From positions 372,001 to 436,000 of the forward strand of contig JAPQWV010000498.1 in the NCBI GenBank assembly GCA_027422505.1: a stretch of 64,000 bases of DNA, given 5' to 3'. Under the pieces are notes generated by a model. The model made no database searches, was not told where the DNA came from, and was given only the letters and a program-made list of their open reading frames with translations. The position numbers and the translations under genes are program-made. This document shows positions 44,889-56,394 of this stretch, piece by piece. Source of the stretch: Craterostigma plantagineum (lineage: Eukaryota > Streptophyta > Magnoliopsida > Lamiales > Linderniaceae). The first letter of the stretch is position 1, and each line of letters begins with the position of its first letter.

Positions 44889-46033
44889 TGTCACGAACGT
44901 AAGTTCCACTAACCTGAGCCTTCGACAGGTTTACCAAACGAGGGCGTGCAAGGCTAAGGCACGGAGTCTTTACGACACTTAGACGATTTCCGAAGGTTGG
45001 TGAACGTTCGGGACGACACGGGCCACGCCGGCGACGGCGCGGCCAACCCTTGGAGCGGCGGGTCGACCCACGGGTCAGCACGGGTCAGCCCAGGCGGGTC
45101 GGGCCGGATCACGACGGAGCGGGTCGGAAGACGGAGCGGGTCGGATCAGGGTCGGGTCGGGTCGGACCACGACGGGCCACGGCGGCGGCGCGCGGGCGGG
45201 CTGCCGGCGGGGCGGACCAGGCGGGCGACACGGCTGGCGCAGCACTTGGGCGCGCGCGGCATTGGGCGTGCGCGGCCGAGGCGTGTGCGCGCGCGGCACT
45301 GTGCGCGCGCGGCACTGCGCGTGCGCGGCGATGTGCGCGCGCGGCACTTGCGTGCGGGGCAGCGCGCGCGCGCGGGGCAGAGACGCGCGGGGCAGAGATG
45401 GGCGCGGCGAGAGGAGCTTCTAGAAGGAGATTTGGGCCAAGAAGATTTGAGATCTTCTAGGAGATCTTGTTTTCCTTATTTACTATATTTAGGAAGATAT
45501 GGAAACAAGATATGAGATATTCTAGGGAAGATCTTTTACCAAGTCTCAAAAGGAAACTCAAGGCCTTTAAATAGCCCATTCGCCCAAGCCAAAGAGGACG
45601 ATCGAGCGACGGCGTTTTCGAGGCAGATTTCACTTGGCGATTTGAGAGAGATTGTCGAGTGTTCTAAGGGCGTCGAGATTGCGTTAGGGGCAGTTTTGAC
45701 GAGGGGTTTTAGCGAGTAAGATCCCGTGTCGAAGGGACGATAGGATTTGGTAGATTTGTGTGCGATCGAGTCGAGCGAGTTCGGGGCGTGTCCGATCCGT
45801 TCAAATCCTATTGTAATTCTTTGTGCGTAATAAAGAAGGCTGCTTTCGGGTGGCTGGTCCTTCGACCAAACACTTGTCTTTACGTTTCCGTTTTGGGCGA
45901 GACGAGTGTCGAGAGGGCGTGTCTTGCCTTGGTTACGAAGCGCGCGCGCGGAGTAAGCCAAGGAAGAGCCGTGTTGCGGGCGATTGAGGATTGGAAGTTT
46001 GCGAAAAATTTGTAAGTCCTTTTTGACGTAACA
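44889..46033 (+). mobile_element. Solo LTR with GC-rich core
   Basis: A 1145-bp segment beginning TGTCACGAACG and ending GACGTAACA. The ends form a short inverted repeat (TGTCACG/TGTTACG). It is flanked on both sides by GGATA (44884-44888 and 46034-46038), a perfect 5-bp target duplication. It has LTR promoter and terminator features on the plus strand: TTTAAATAG near 45566 and AATAAA at 45829-45834. No internal retrotransposon sequence is attached, so this is a solo LTR from LTR-LTR recombination. Positions about 44995-45425 are extremely GC-rich, with CGCGCGCGGCAC-like repeats. Long open frames in that part are compositional. Confidence 0.88.
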
Positions 46034-46038
46034 GGATA

Positions 46039-47386
46039 TAGGAAAAAAAAAACACGAGACGGATCGCTATCAGCTAAATATTATATGCACTGTTCTAGCA
46101 AAATGTTAATTCTTATCTTTATTACATATAAATATTGAGATGCTTCAACCATACGAATTATACCTTAAGAAAATACCGGCCCAAGCTTTGCCTTCGAAGC
46201 AAACCATAAACTGTAAGGTCACGCATATATATAAGCTAAGGGATTCTTCACATAATCATAAATATATTAATTTACATAAGGTCACGGCTCCATGTTCAAA
46301 ATTTTTGTCGAAAATTCATAAACAGTGTATTAGGCATTACTTTATTGACCAAGATGTCGCGTGTCATAACATTACATTATCCGATTTGAACGGTCGTATA
46401 GATAAATCATATCAATATTTTCTCCTCTAAAAATACAAATATCATACCATATGTTATAATAACACATTCATATGTAAATAATATAAGAATATTGGCTAGA
46501 ATAATATATCTATTGAGAGGCAGTGGAGAAACAGATAGAAATGCGAAGGGCCACTAGAAAGATATTATAATAATAGATAAAATGTATATGTATTTATTTA
46601 GCTGAGACCATCTTCACCATTTCTTTGTTTAACCACAACTCTTTTCCCAAAACAAAAGAAAGAAAACCCACCTCCGTCTGAAAGAGGATAAAGAACACAG
46701 AGTAAAACTATTGGCGAAGAGAAAAAGTTAAGCTGAATGCGATACAAATAAAGCATCTCTTTTCGTAAATTCCAACAGTTACCGTAATCGGAAGAAAAGC
46801 TTAACTGGTGGGTTTTGTAATGATTGCGCGTTATTTATTCATTTTGGTTGTTTTTTGTGGTTAAAGATTGCGTGTTTCTGTTCTGGGACGTTGATTAATG
46901 AGCTGTTTGTTGCATTCATACGGTATTTTTGGTGGGGTTCTTTTTTTTCTTTTCAGTATAGAGTATTGATTTGGTTGAAGATGTTACGGCGATGATTGTG
47001 TAGTTATTATTGCTGTTTCCGCCTGAAGTTTTTAATTGGTTTTTCTATGTGGTTCTTTTCTTTTAGCTATTTATCAGATATTTATTTCTCAGGTACAGAT
47101 GAAGTCAAGAAATGGTGCTTTTGTTGTTATTTGTTTGATTGTATTGACAGTGCTTGAAATTGTATGTTTATCCGAGAATTGCATCTTCTCAGACTAATCA
47201 TCACCATAATTTCAGTGAAGCTTTCTCTTTGCATCATCTTTTACACAATCAATCGCTGAAGCTGAGCTCTGTAGATATGCATAAATCGTTTCAGATGATC
47301 TTCTTTCGATGTATACGTTATCTGACTCATCTCTTCCTTGCTGTGTGCTTCATTGTTCAGGAAAGTTCTTTTGCCGAGTAAAAAAG
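46039..47386. other. Upstream region and 5' leader of Atos-like gene
   Basis: AT-rich to about 46600, then sequence with plant 5'-UTR character (46640-46808, ending in a possible donor TG|GTGGGT at 46807). Possible leader acceptors are near 47094 (TCTCAG) and 47360 (GTTCAG). No protein-coding exon was recognised. Confidence 0.45.
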
Positions 47387-47473
47387 ATGGAGCCTTCACT
47401 TCCATCGTTGTCCTATCACAAAGACAATGTCTGCCCTGCTAACTTCTCTGCTTCTGAAATGCCTTCGAGTTGA
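47387..47473 (+). CDS. Possible upstream ORF in the Atos-like leader
   Basis: ATG-initiated 28-codon frame (MEPSLPSLSYHKDN...EMPSS, TGA at 47471-47473), 140 bases upstream of the main ATG and just after the candidate leader acceptor at 47360. It could repress translation of the main ORF. Whether it is conserved is unknown. Confidence 0.3.
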   Translation: MEPSLPSLSYHKDNVCPANFSASEMPSS

Positions 47474-47613
47474 GCTTCGCTTTTCCTTAACGAAAGACGC
47501 CATGTCTCTTACATAGATAGTTGTCCATCGCACCATTACCGTTTCGCAGTTACTTTGAGGAGGACGAACACTATTTCTTATTGCACCATATACCATTGAG
47601 CTGAAGTTTAATC

Positions 47614-49789
47614 ATGGGATTGCCCCAACAACTTCCCTCTGGCAATATTTCTGAAGAAGCTTCAGCATCATTGAGCTCAGCAATTCATATGCCCACTCGA
47701 ATTGGCCGTCCAAGTTCTGCTTCTTCAAGACAACACTCAGATTTTCCTCGTCTTCATAATGATGGAACGGTAGATATGCATAGACTAAGCATCGATTCAG
47801 TGGAAAGGAATCGCCTTTCTTCTCATCACAGTGCGAAGATCGTTCAAACTCCAGCTTCAAGGGTCGTGGGATTCGTTCCTAATAAGCTCAGCAATCACTC
47901 GACTATTGAAGATCGACAATCTGATAATGGGAACTCAAACTCTCTGGTTAGGAAAAGGCTATCATCCCCTTTGCATGGCATGGTTTTGCCCGCTGGTGAA
48001 TTTGGAGGCGAAGGTCTAGAGATTGGGAAGACTTCTTTGCTTCATGTAAGAAGCAGCAGCAACGCCATTTCGTCGAGATGCATACATTTGAATGATCGCC
48101 TGTTAAAATCTGGCATTATAATTGATGGGCCATTGCTTGACAGCCAAGAATTTAAATTCCCGAACCTTCTGCCAGCAAGGACAGAACCGAAGGAAATAGT
48201 GAGGGACGTAATAACTTTCTCTCCACCTTTGTCCCTCTCTCCACTCGGGCCAAGGTTTTGTGGGAGGCATAGGATTTCTAGATGTAATGTGGGTCCCACG
48301 GAAGGGTTCGACGATGGCCATAAAACGTTGGAGGACGTAGAACAGACTCTCGAGGGCACTCTCTCAAGCTTCAAGTCTCGTCGAGCTTTTGAAGAGGATG
48401 AAAGTTTATCGATGAGCTTCGATCATTGGGCTGCTGAGAGTATTACATCAGTAGGAGGAAATAACTTTATTTCTTCAGCTCATCATGGAAAGTTCGGTAG
48501 GAGTTTGAGCGGCTTATCTGTAAGAAGATCACTGGTCGGTTCGTTCGAGGAGTCGCTGTTATCGGGTCGATTGGCTTCTGAAAAAGTTAGTCGGGTTCGT
48601 ATTACTCAAAACTCATACGTATATGTATGTATATATATGTGTGTGTGCATTTGTGTATATCTACTGAAGATTTGTGATTTCTTGATTTACTTTTGCAGAA
48701 AATTGGAGGGTTCCTTGCCGTTCTAAACATAACTGGGGGAAAATTTTCGCCCCATCCGCAGAAACTTCCATTCGATGTGACGAGCATAGACGGAGATAAT
48801 TACTTGTTGTACTACTCTTCGATAGAACTTTCGAGCAGTTCTTCGAATCAATGCGAAAGCCCGAAACTGAAAAGAAGCCTCAGCGTCAACAATGGCTCTG
48901 CAAACGAAAAAGCCCGTTTCAGAATACCAATGAAGGGACGTTTACAGCTGGTAAATGTTCGAATCCTTAAAACTTAATAACAAACTGATAATCACAAATT
49001 ACAAAGATCCACTTGGACTATGATTACACGGATTATTTATCGACATCTCATCTGAGGTTAATCACTTCTCTGAACAGGTCCTAAGCAATCCCGAAAGAAC
49101 GCCAGTCCATTCATTCTTCTGTAGCTACGATTTGAGCGACATGCCAGCTGGCACTAAAGTGAGTCCCAAATATGTCACCATATTCAAGATTGCATTTTTA
49201 CTTTCTCCAATTTTAGAAGAAATCAAACTTCAAAGCATCATATTATATGCTATATTCTTGCCTTTCGTTCGACAGACATTTCTGCGACAGAAGGCCACTT
49301 TAGCTGTTGATCGAGGGGGACAAAAAGACTCCGTTACTACTACAGCCAACGAAAACCCTCCGAAATCAGGTTTCTTACGAGTAAATACCAGCAAATTAGA
49401 GATTACATAATCCTTACATATATGTAATAAAATGCAGGCCAAGGCGTTCTTCGCTATGCAATACATCTAAGATTCATGTGCCCACACGGAAGGAAGAACA
49501 GCTCGAAAGTGGGCGAAAAGTGTAAATCCACTCCTTTCTCTCTCGGCTCGGGCGAGGCAGTAACTGAAGGTGTCGAGCGTCGATTTTACTTGTACAACGA
49601 TATGAGGGTCGTATTTCCTCAGCGCCATACTGATTCAGACGAGGGAAAGGTAATGTTATTACAGCCTCATAAAATTAATGGTTCTTGAAATATCTTTCTT
49701 TCTGTAGTAATGGCTGTTCGATAAATTTGCAGCTGCAAGTGGAATACGATTTTCCCTCGAATCCAAAGTACTTTGACATAAGCTCGTGA
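47614..49789 (+). CDS. Atos/FAM214-like protein (DUF4210 and Chromosome_seg domains)
   Basis: Six exons: 47614-48585, 48699-48950, 49078-49158, 49276-49369, 49438-49649, 49733-49789. All phases agree and give 555 aa. The first 300 residues are Ser-rich and low in recognisable motifs. The Atos core begins with [12 protein letters not shown] and is followed by [12 protein letters not shown]. The second domain has [45 protein letters not shown] and [12 protein letters not shown], the same order as animal FAM214/Atos proteins ([17 protein letters not shown]). The family is nuclear in animals and affects transcription or metabolism. The plant role is not established. The leader may contain a short upstream ORF. 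Confidence 0.85.
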
Positions 49790-50642
49790 AGATCATCCAA
49801 AGTTCTTCTGTAAATCCATGTCAATAAGCGCATCCTTCCTTCACGTGTTGTAAATAGTTTCTGTACGATGGAATATTCTTAATTTAATAAATGGAAGTTG
49901 AAATTGATGGTAATTAATCTTTTAATTAATCCGTTTTTATGTAGTTATGATTATTTCCTAAGTGAAAGTATAACGTCCACTCGTTTGTTTGTTGGACCGC
50001 ATGCAGTGAAGGGCTTTGTGTTTTGGTTGACTCGAAGGGGACAATAATTTGGGCAAGAATTTAATTACCATCCTAACTATTTGGTTTGAATTAAATATTT
50101 AATGATAACTGTTTGCGCCGGATTCTTTGCACATTATTCTGGGAAAGAAGAAAGAAAAATAAATAAAAAAGTTTCTCTGATTATTATTTATGGGGACAAT
50201 TAGTTTTGCAGTTTGCTTCGACATATATATGAAGTATTTAAGAGAAACCATGTGTCGACTTCCTCTAGTACATTAAATACATTAAGTTCCAAAAAACAAT
50301 CAAGGAAGAGACTCGAACCCAACCAACTGTGCCAACGAACAAAAAAATATTTTTTCAAACTAAAATTGAATAATCCTCCTGTGAATATATACATTAGGTA
50401 GTGTATTTCATCATGTAAATAGTAAAAAGCAAGAAACGTTGCGGAAATTTAATTTCAGTAGTTTCCAAATATTATAGATACCCTTTTGAAAATAAATTAA
50501 GCCCCTCTAGCAAAATTCATTCAATCACCCAACAAAAACACACGAACTAAAAGACTTCCAAGAACCCTAATTGAAATTTCCACTGATTAATTCACGAATT
50601 TTAAACTCTCACGTTGACCGACACGGTTATAACATAATATAT
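49790..50642. other. Spacer left of LTR retrotransposon
   Basis: Atos-like 3' UTR and AT-rich sequence, with no gene. It ends in TATAT, the left target-site duplication of the following element. Confidence 0.5.
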
Positions 50643-50987
50643 TGTTAGGAATATATTATTGTGTTCAATTATGTTAATCATATATGTCCTGTAATTATTA
50701 CCAAGCCTAGGACTTAATTGTAAATATATCCGACTTGTAGATATATTAGTAATATTGGGCCCGTTAGCCCATTAGGGCTTATGTGTATAAATACCCTAAA
50801 CACATTAGTGTTTAGGGTTGCTGATTCATTAATAGAGTTGACGACTTTGCTGAAGAACCCGCGCGCTCTCTGTTCCAACTCTACAATCCTTCTCGTGGTA
50901 TTACCAATTTATTGCTTCCGTTATTCATCGTATCAGGTAATACTAATCCTATGAATCAGTTCAAGGTTGGATAAAATCGGCCTAACA
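50643..50987 (+). repeat. 5' LTR
   Basis: 345 bp, TG...CA. The TATA box TATAAATA is at 50786-50793, immediately followed by a perfect 10-bp inverted repeat CCCTAAACAC-ATTA-GTGTTTAGGG (50794-50817), whose arms contain telo-box-like ACCCTAAA. Confidence 0.93.
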
Positions 50988-50989
50988 AG

Positions 50990-51002
50990 TGGTATCAGAG
51001 CC
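50990..51002 (+). other. Primer binding site
   Basis: TGGTATCAGAGCC, complementary to the 3' end of initiator methionyl-tRNA, two bases after the 5' LTR. Confidence 0.88.
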
Positions 51003-51260
51003 GAAATCGTGGATCAAACTCGTCGAAGTTTATTGATATTTTACTCTGTTCGAATCTCGTCTTTTATCTCACGCCAAAATTTCCAGATTTTTCTCTGCTT
51101 CTGAAGAACTCATAGGTGCAAATCTGCCTTCTCGTAATACTTCATCGAAATTATCAGTCTATTTGCCTTTGTTTTCTGCCGAAGAACAGATTCTGACGAC
51201 GAACAGAAATTTTTCGAAGAAGGGATACTCTTCGAAATATCTCAGTTTGAATTGCTCATC

Positions 51261-51690
51261 TAGCTCGACATCTTGCCCGAAATTTGGTTCGACGTTGATC
51301 TCGATATCAGCCCCGACATACTAAGCTATAAGGATCGACATTTTATTTTTCATTCACTTCGACATTTTATATCGACTTTTTGCTAAGGAATCAGGGCATC
51401 GACATTTTACTCCAAATTCAACCCGACATTAATTTCGACATCTTATAAGTCCGATTCATATCCTCTCGACATTTCATTCATTGAAGTTCTCGACATCTCT
51501 CAAAATTCCCTCGACATTTTATAATCACTCGACATCCACCCTCACGGCATTGTGAAATCTCGACATCGAAGGTCTCGAAATCCAAAAGATAAATCTCGAC
51601 ATTCTATTCTATTTAAATTTTATGTTTCTCGACATTTTTTCTCGGAACAATCTATCGAAATCTATTCTTATTTCGACATTCTTCTCGACT
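51261..51690 (+). repeat. CGACAT motif array in retrotransposon leader
   Basis: About 15 copies of CGACAT, mostly in the form YTCGACATTTTA or YTCGACATC, spaced irregularly by 10-50 bases between the primer site and the ORF. There is no reading frame through it. The spacing is too irregular for a simple tandem repeat. Confidence 0.75.
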
Positions 51691-52454
51691 TCCTAGTTCA
51701 CATATCGAGATCATACTTACAATAATCTCTCATTATATCTATTTCTTTACATTTATCATTTATCAAAATTCATTTCTTTTGTCAGCATTGCATCATTTCT
51801 ATCATCATCGCCCATTACTCGTTCATTACAATCATTACACAAATAGCATTACTCATCATCCACGTGTCTTCATTAGCTCACTCCTCATCAACCTCATCAT
51901 CATCACACCTATACATAATCATTACTTATATATATATATATATCATATATTAAATAAAATAAAAAAAAAAAAACAAAAAAAAAAAACAAAAACAAAAAAA
52001 AAACAAAAATTAATTAATTATTAATTACCTCATCGTCACTCATCATTACTCATATATAACTCATATATAAGATATTTATTAGAAAGGTTTTGCGAACGAA
52101 TTTGCCAAAGGAACTTCGAGGGTAGAAAAATTTTCGAAACCCCAATATTTCGAAAAAACACCTTCGATTTCGAACTAATCAAAATCTTTTCTCGTAAGGT
52201 TCTCGATCAATTTTTTTGAAGATATCAAAATCGAATTAAATCGGAGACGATCTTTCTGAAAATTGCACTCCTTTGAGGTTATAAAACCGTAAATAAATAA
52301 CAAAGAATCTTGTGCTTATTTTATTCTTCTTCTATTATTTCTCTAACATTATTTGATTCTTCTGAGTTAGAGATATAAGATTTAGCTGATCAACACGATT
52401 AAGATCCATATCCAACCAAAATAATTCCAGAATTGAACTTTCAATATATCATAT

Positions 52455-53624
52455 ATGGCGTTTCATTGGGAACATAAAGTAGAGGAACAAGCTAAAGAAA
52501 TTGAGAAATTAAAGCATGAAGTACTTGAGCTAAATCATCTTGAACTCAAATCAACTGAGTGGAATATAGTCACTGAACAATATGAGATTATCCTAAAATA
52601 TCGCAATAACTGGTACACTAGAGCTATTCCTTTAAAGAAAATTATTGCGAAGCTAGTTGACCAAAATTCCTTTGCAGCGTCTGACGGGGAAAACAATTTA
52701 CATTGTAATAGACCTATCTCGTGGTTGGAAATTCCGGAGGTTGCTAGTAAAATTTCCGAATTGAACGCAACCTTGGAATCGGAAAGAGTAGGCTTTCGAG
52801 CGGAAAAGGAAACACTTTTAGAGGAGATTTCAGATCTCAAAAATTCCCCGCCCTTACCTGTCCCAAATAATCCTTCTATAGAAATATCATTGTCTAAGCA
52901 GGATAAGGGAACTCAAATTGACACTTTTGTTCCTAAAATTAAAACAGAGAAAACTTTTACTACTAATTCTAAGTCAATATTGACTGAAGCTGAAACGTTA
53001 AGTAAAAGTCGAGCTTTAAAGATAGTTAAGGAACAAATAAAAATTAGGAAGGAGAAAGGAAAAGCAAAATTGTCTGCGAAAATAAAAGTCGAAAATGTTC
53101 AAGAGTTTTCCTCTCCCGTTCCTATCAAAAGAGAAGCGTGCAAAGAAGAAGTTCCAAGCTCAAGCAAGCGGACTTCTCAAGCCCTAAAAACATCTCATTC
53201 CTTAAAGAATGATAGATGTGGAATTGCTTACCCATCCAAAAATGTTAATCATTCTAGTAAGCAAAGTTCAAAGAAAAGTCATCATTTTGCTGTGAATCGT
53301 GTGAACACTTCACGTAGGAAGAACATTTCTTGTACCAACAGTGCCTATAATTCTATATGTTCTTGTGCCTTCCTAAAATATTCAGTCCATATTAAGTCTG
53401 AGAAACATTTTTTGCGACTGGCTTCGGAGAAAATTTTTAAATCTTCTTTGAATAACACGTTCACTTGTGCTGAAATGTCATACCCTTGTCAAATTAGTCC
53501 TAAATGGGTACCTAAAGCTACATTAATGGATAATTTAGGACAAGATTTGACACCTTATGAGATTAACCCGTTTTCTGCTAATAAGGGAGGACCCATCCAA
53601 AAATGGGTACCAAAGTCCCGATAA
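52455..53624 (+). CDS. ORF of the non-autonomous LTR retrotransposon
   Basis: 389-aa uninterrupted ORF, ATG at 52455. The N-terminus is predicted coiled coil from heptads (HKVEEQAKEIEKLKHEVLEL), with a second Glu/Leu-rich segment near residues 105-130. The middle is Lys/Ser-rich and basic. The C-terminal part repeats a Copia-like motif twice (SPKWVPKA, IQKWVPKS) around DLTPYEINPF. In Copia polyproteins a WVPK motif occurs between gag and the integrase. There is no CCHC zinc knuckle and no catalytic motif, so this may be a rebuilt gag-like protein that packages the RNA. Function unknown. Its intactness in a young element suggests it is useful to the element. Confidence 0.7.
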   Translation: MAFHWEHKVEEQAKEIEKLKHEVLELNHLELKSTEWNIVTEQYEIILKYRNNWYTRAIPLKKIIAKLVDQNSFAASDGENNLHCNRPISWLEIPEVASKISELNATLESERVGFRAEKETLLEEISDLKNSPPLPVPNNPSIEISLSKQDKGTQIDTFVPKIKTEKTFTTNSKSILTEAETLSKSRALKIVKEQIKIRKEKGKAKLSAKIKVENVQEFSSPVPIKREACKEEVPSSSKRTSQALKTSHSLKNDRCGIAYPSKNVNHSSKQSSKKSHHFAVNRVNTSRRKNISCTNSAYNSICSCAFLKYSVHIKSEKHFLRLASEKIFKSSLNNTFTCAEMSYPCQISPKWVPKATLMDNLGQDLTPYEINPFSANKGGPIQKWVPKSR

Positions 53625-53663
53625 TGTTTTGCAGAAATCCCAGCATGAGTAGGTACTATGAGA

Positions 53664-53702
53664 GCTGCTCCACACTCTTGACTGGTATGCGACGAGGGCA
53701 GC
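53664..53702 (+). ncRNA. Stem-loop 1 after the retrotransposon ORF
   Basis: 39-nt segment. GCTGCTC at the 5' side pairs with GAG-GG-CAGC at the 3' side (two-base bulge). The loop has CACA, GACTGGT and GCGA in common with stem-loop 2. It starts 40 bases after the ORF stop. Confidence 0.45.
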
Positions 53703-53731
53703 TAAATATTCCAGCGTGTATGGCATATCGG

Positions 53732-53770
53732 GTTGCTCCACAGACACGACTGGTTAGCGATGCGAGCAAC
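53732..53770 (+). ncRNA. Stem-loop 2 after the retrotransposon ORF
   Basis: 39-nt segment with a perfect 7-bp stem GTTGCTC/GAGCAAC. The C-G pair of stem-loop 1 is T-A here, a compensating change. The loop shares CACA, GACTGGT and GCGA with stem-loop 1. Confidence 0.5.
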
Positions 53771-56394
53771 TAATCGTAGGTAAATTCTAAATATATGCAT
53801 TCCATAGTTAAACTTTTGGCATGCGTATGGAACTGAAAAGACTATATACCTACTTTGAAACTAAAGGGTACATTATAGTTATGCATGCTTCAAAAAGACT
53901 TTAAATTCTAAATTTTTGCATGCATACATGAGCTGAAATGCATTAAATACCATGTTATAGGTACATTTCATTATGCATGGATCTTAAAAATTTTCGAGCT
54001 TAAATTTTCTGTATGCATATGATCTGAAGCGCATAATACCTGTTCTAACTTTAGAGCGACAAAAAACGTACATTCTAATGCATTCTTAAAGAACAATAAC
54101 TCTTTAGTTTGCATCTGCTTTGAAAATAAATTAATATGTTCACGCTTATTTAATTGGGAGAGAATTTACATGTTTAATGTGCATGCATTGAGGGGGAGCT
54201 ACTCTTTTTTAAAGAGAAGCAACTCTTATATTTGTCTTAAGGGGAGAAATAACTAAATTTTTAGGGGGAGCGAACTTAATGTGTGAACTTAGGGAAAGAG
54301 ATTTTGAACGATAATTTTAATCCGAATATGCATCTTTTGAGGGGGAGTAACTCGGTTTTAAGAAGCATGCTTTGAGTAGGAGGATTTTAAATATATATAT
54401 ATATATCTATATATAATATATAAATAATATAATATATAGTTACTATTATATTATTATTAAGATAATACATTTATATATATATATATATAAAAAAAAATCA
54501 AAAAAAAAAAAACGTGCAAAAAAAAAAAAAAAAAAAAAGAAAGAGAAAAGGCAAAAAAAAAAAAAGAAAAGAAAAGAAAAAGAAATGCCTCATACTCTCA
54601 TAATCTTACTTCAAAAGAGTTCCCCTGTCTTCCAAAGATATATTTGAAGGACGAATCTCAAGCCTACAAGAGTTCAAGAATTCCAAAAGGCGTGACAACC
54701 GTACACTATCACGAAGATGATCTCAACCGACGTGCTCCAACTCGCTGATCAAGCAGCACTCACCAAATTGACGGATGCATGGATTCTAAGTTCCCATGGT
54801 TCAGTCAGACCAAACTGAACCTAACCCCGGAACGTAGCCGAGTGTTAGTGACGATTCAAGTTCATAGAGCTACCCCTATTTGGAAATTCTTGACAACACC
54901 GAAGAGCGGAAGATACAAAATTCCCTTAGTCACAAATTACTCGGACCAACCCCCATAGGTACAGGTGCTAATTTTATTAGCCCCCGGGTAGAAGTCGTCG
55001 CATTAGGTCCAACGGCGCATGCACAACCAAGCCTTACCCACTCATCGATCTCCCAACAGACCGATGTTTCACTAAATCACGGGGAGCCGCGTAATCTATC
55101 ACTGCTTCACTTGGAAGCAGGAGATATTGAACTAAGTGGTAGTCAGCCCCACACCACTGAACTTTATTGAACACATCGAGTCTAGTGTGTCCTCACCATC
55201 CAAATATTTTTATATCTTTTTAGGACACATACACTTTTTTTCTTATCTGGACTTTGTGACCAGATCAGAACTTTCGTAGACATGTCCTACTACGACATGC
55301 TTCGATGATCGGAAGGAATTTTACCGTTGCAACGTCAAAACAACAACGGTTCAGGCCATCGTCTATGAGCTATGCTCCTAGATTGATTTTAACGGGACGC
55401 CTATGTGGCCCCGGTTTATAAAGCCCTGTCCTCACAGGCCACGTCTCAGTTAACCCTGAGTCGTGTCGACGGACTGCCTTTGTGGCTCTGTCAGGTTATT
55501 ACCCAACCTGAGCACCCACCATTTCCGCCGCGCGTACCACTGTGAAGATAGGCTCTCATGTAATTGATGGAAAAATCCGGAGGAGCCGAGACACATTTTC
55601 GGAAAATACACACTACGTACATCTTCTTCTCGTCCCGACGACGCGATCTTTTTGCCAAAGACGATGCCCCATTTTGACCTATCGCATGACGATCTCCCTA
55701 ACTCGATCTTCATGAGGGGGAGGAGTACTAAAGCAAAATGGGAGCAACACCACGACGAAAGTGCAATATAGATCAGAAAATTGCAAATCTCAAGCGTCGC
55801 CAAGAATCAAGCGAAGACCACAGAGTCCAACGATTGAAGTTGTCGCCTCATGTACGACTCTCCGATTTTAAAGAAACTCCCCAATCACAACACAAGGTTG
55901 AACGAACGTAGGGGGAGTTGAGCTGCAACCGAACGGAGAGATCGAACTCAAATGACAAGATACGGCCAACAACTTCAGCATGGACTTCAAGAATCAAAGC
56001 TGCAAACTCGTGTACTGCTCTTCGAGTTTAAAAGAACTCCTCAATCCCAACAAAAGGTTGAATAAAACGTAGGGGGAGTGGTGACTATCCAAGGGAGAGA
56101 TCGAACACAAAAAGAGACGATCCAACAAGCAGCTTTGAACACTTAAGAGAACAGAAGTTCGAGAGACGATGAGCTTGCTTTGAACACTTAAGAGAACAGA
56201 AGTTCAAGAGACGAAGAGCTTGAAAGATATTTTGAAGAAGAGGTCACAAGACAAAGGATGATGTGATTGAAGAAGAACACGCATGCAAATGCTTTCGCGC
56301 ACGCAACTCCGATACGTGTTCTTTGAGGATTCAGGATGATTACAAGACGAAGATAACAAGCGCTGAATTGCAAATTGAACACAAAGGGGGAGAT
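53771..56394 (+). other. Non-coding 3' interior of the retrotransposon
   Basis: No long ORF. It holds A-rich tracts (54488-54590) and seven GGGGGAG polypurine motifs: near 54192, 54264, 54340, 55717, 55909, 56071 and the true tract at 56384. It also has two diverged repeats of about 110-140 bp (from about 55855 and about 56020, each containing AACTCC-CAATC and CGTAGGGGGAG). A tandem repeat of about 50 bp lies at 56122-56222 (TTTGAACACTTAAGAGAACA twice). Confidence 0.7.
56383..56393 (+). other. Polypurine tract
   Basis: AAAGGGGGAGA directly before the 3' LTR. The expected plus-strand primer. Confidence 0.85.

Noticed and set aside
44997..45515. 172-codon Arg/Gly/Ala-rich frame
   Set aside because: It lies in the GC-rich core of the solo LTR, where stops are rare in all frames. 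Composition explains it.
51261..51690. CRISPR-like array
   Set aside because: The repeated unit is only about 6-12 bases, spacing is irregular, and the context is a eukaryotic LTR element.
55450..55803. 117-codon minus-strand frame inside the LTR retrotransposon
   Set aside because: Antisense to the element, with no motif and no sign of a promoter.
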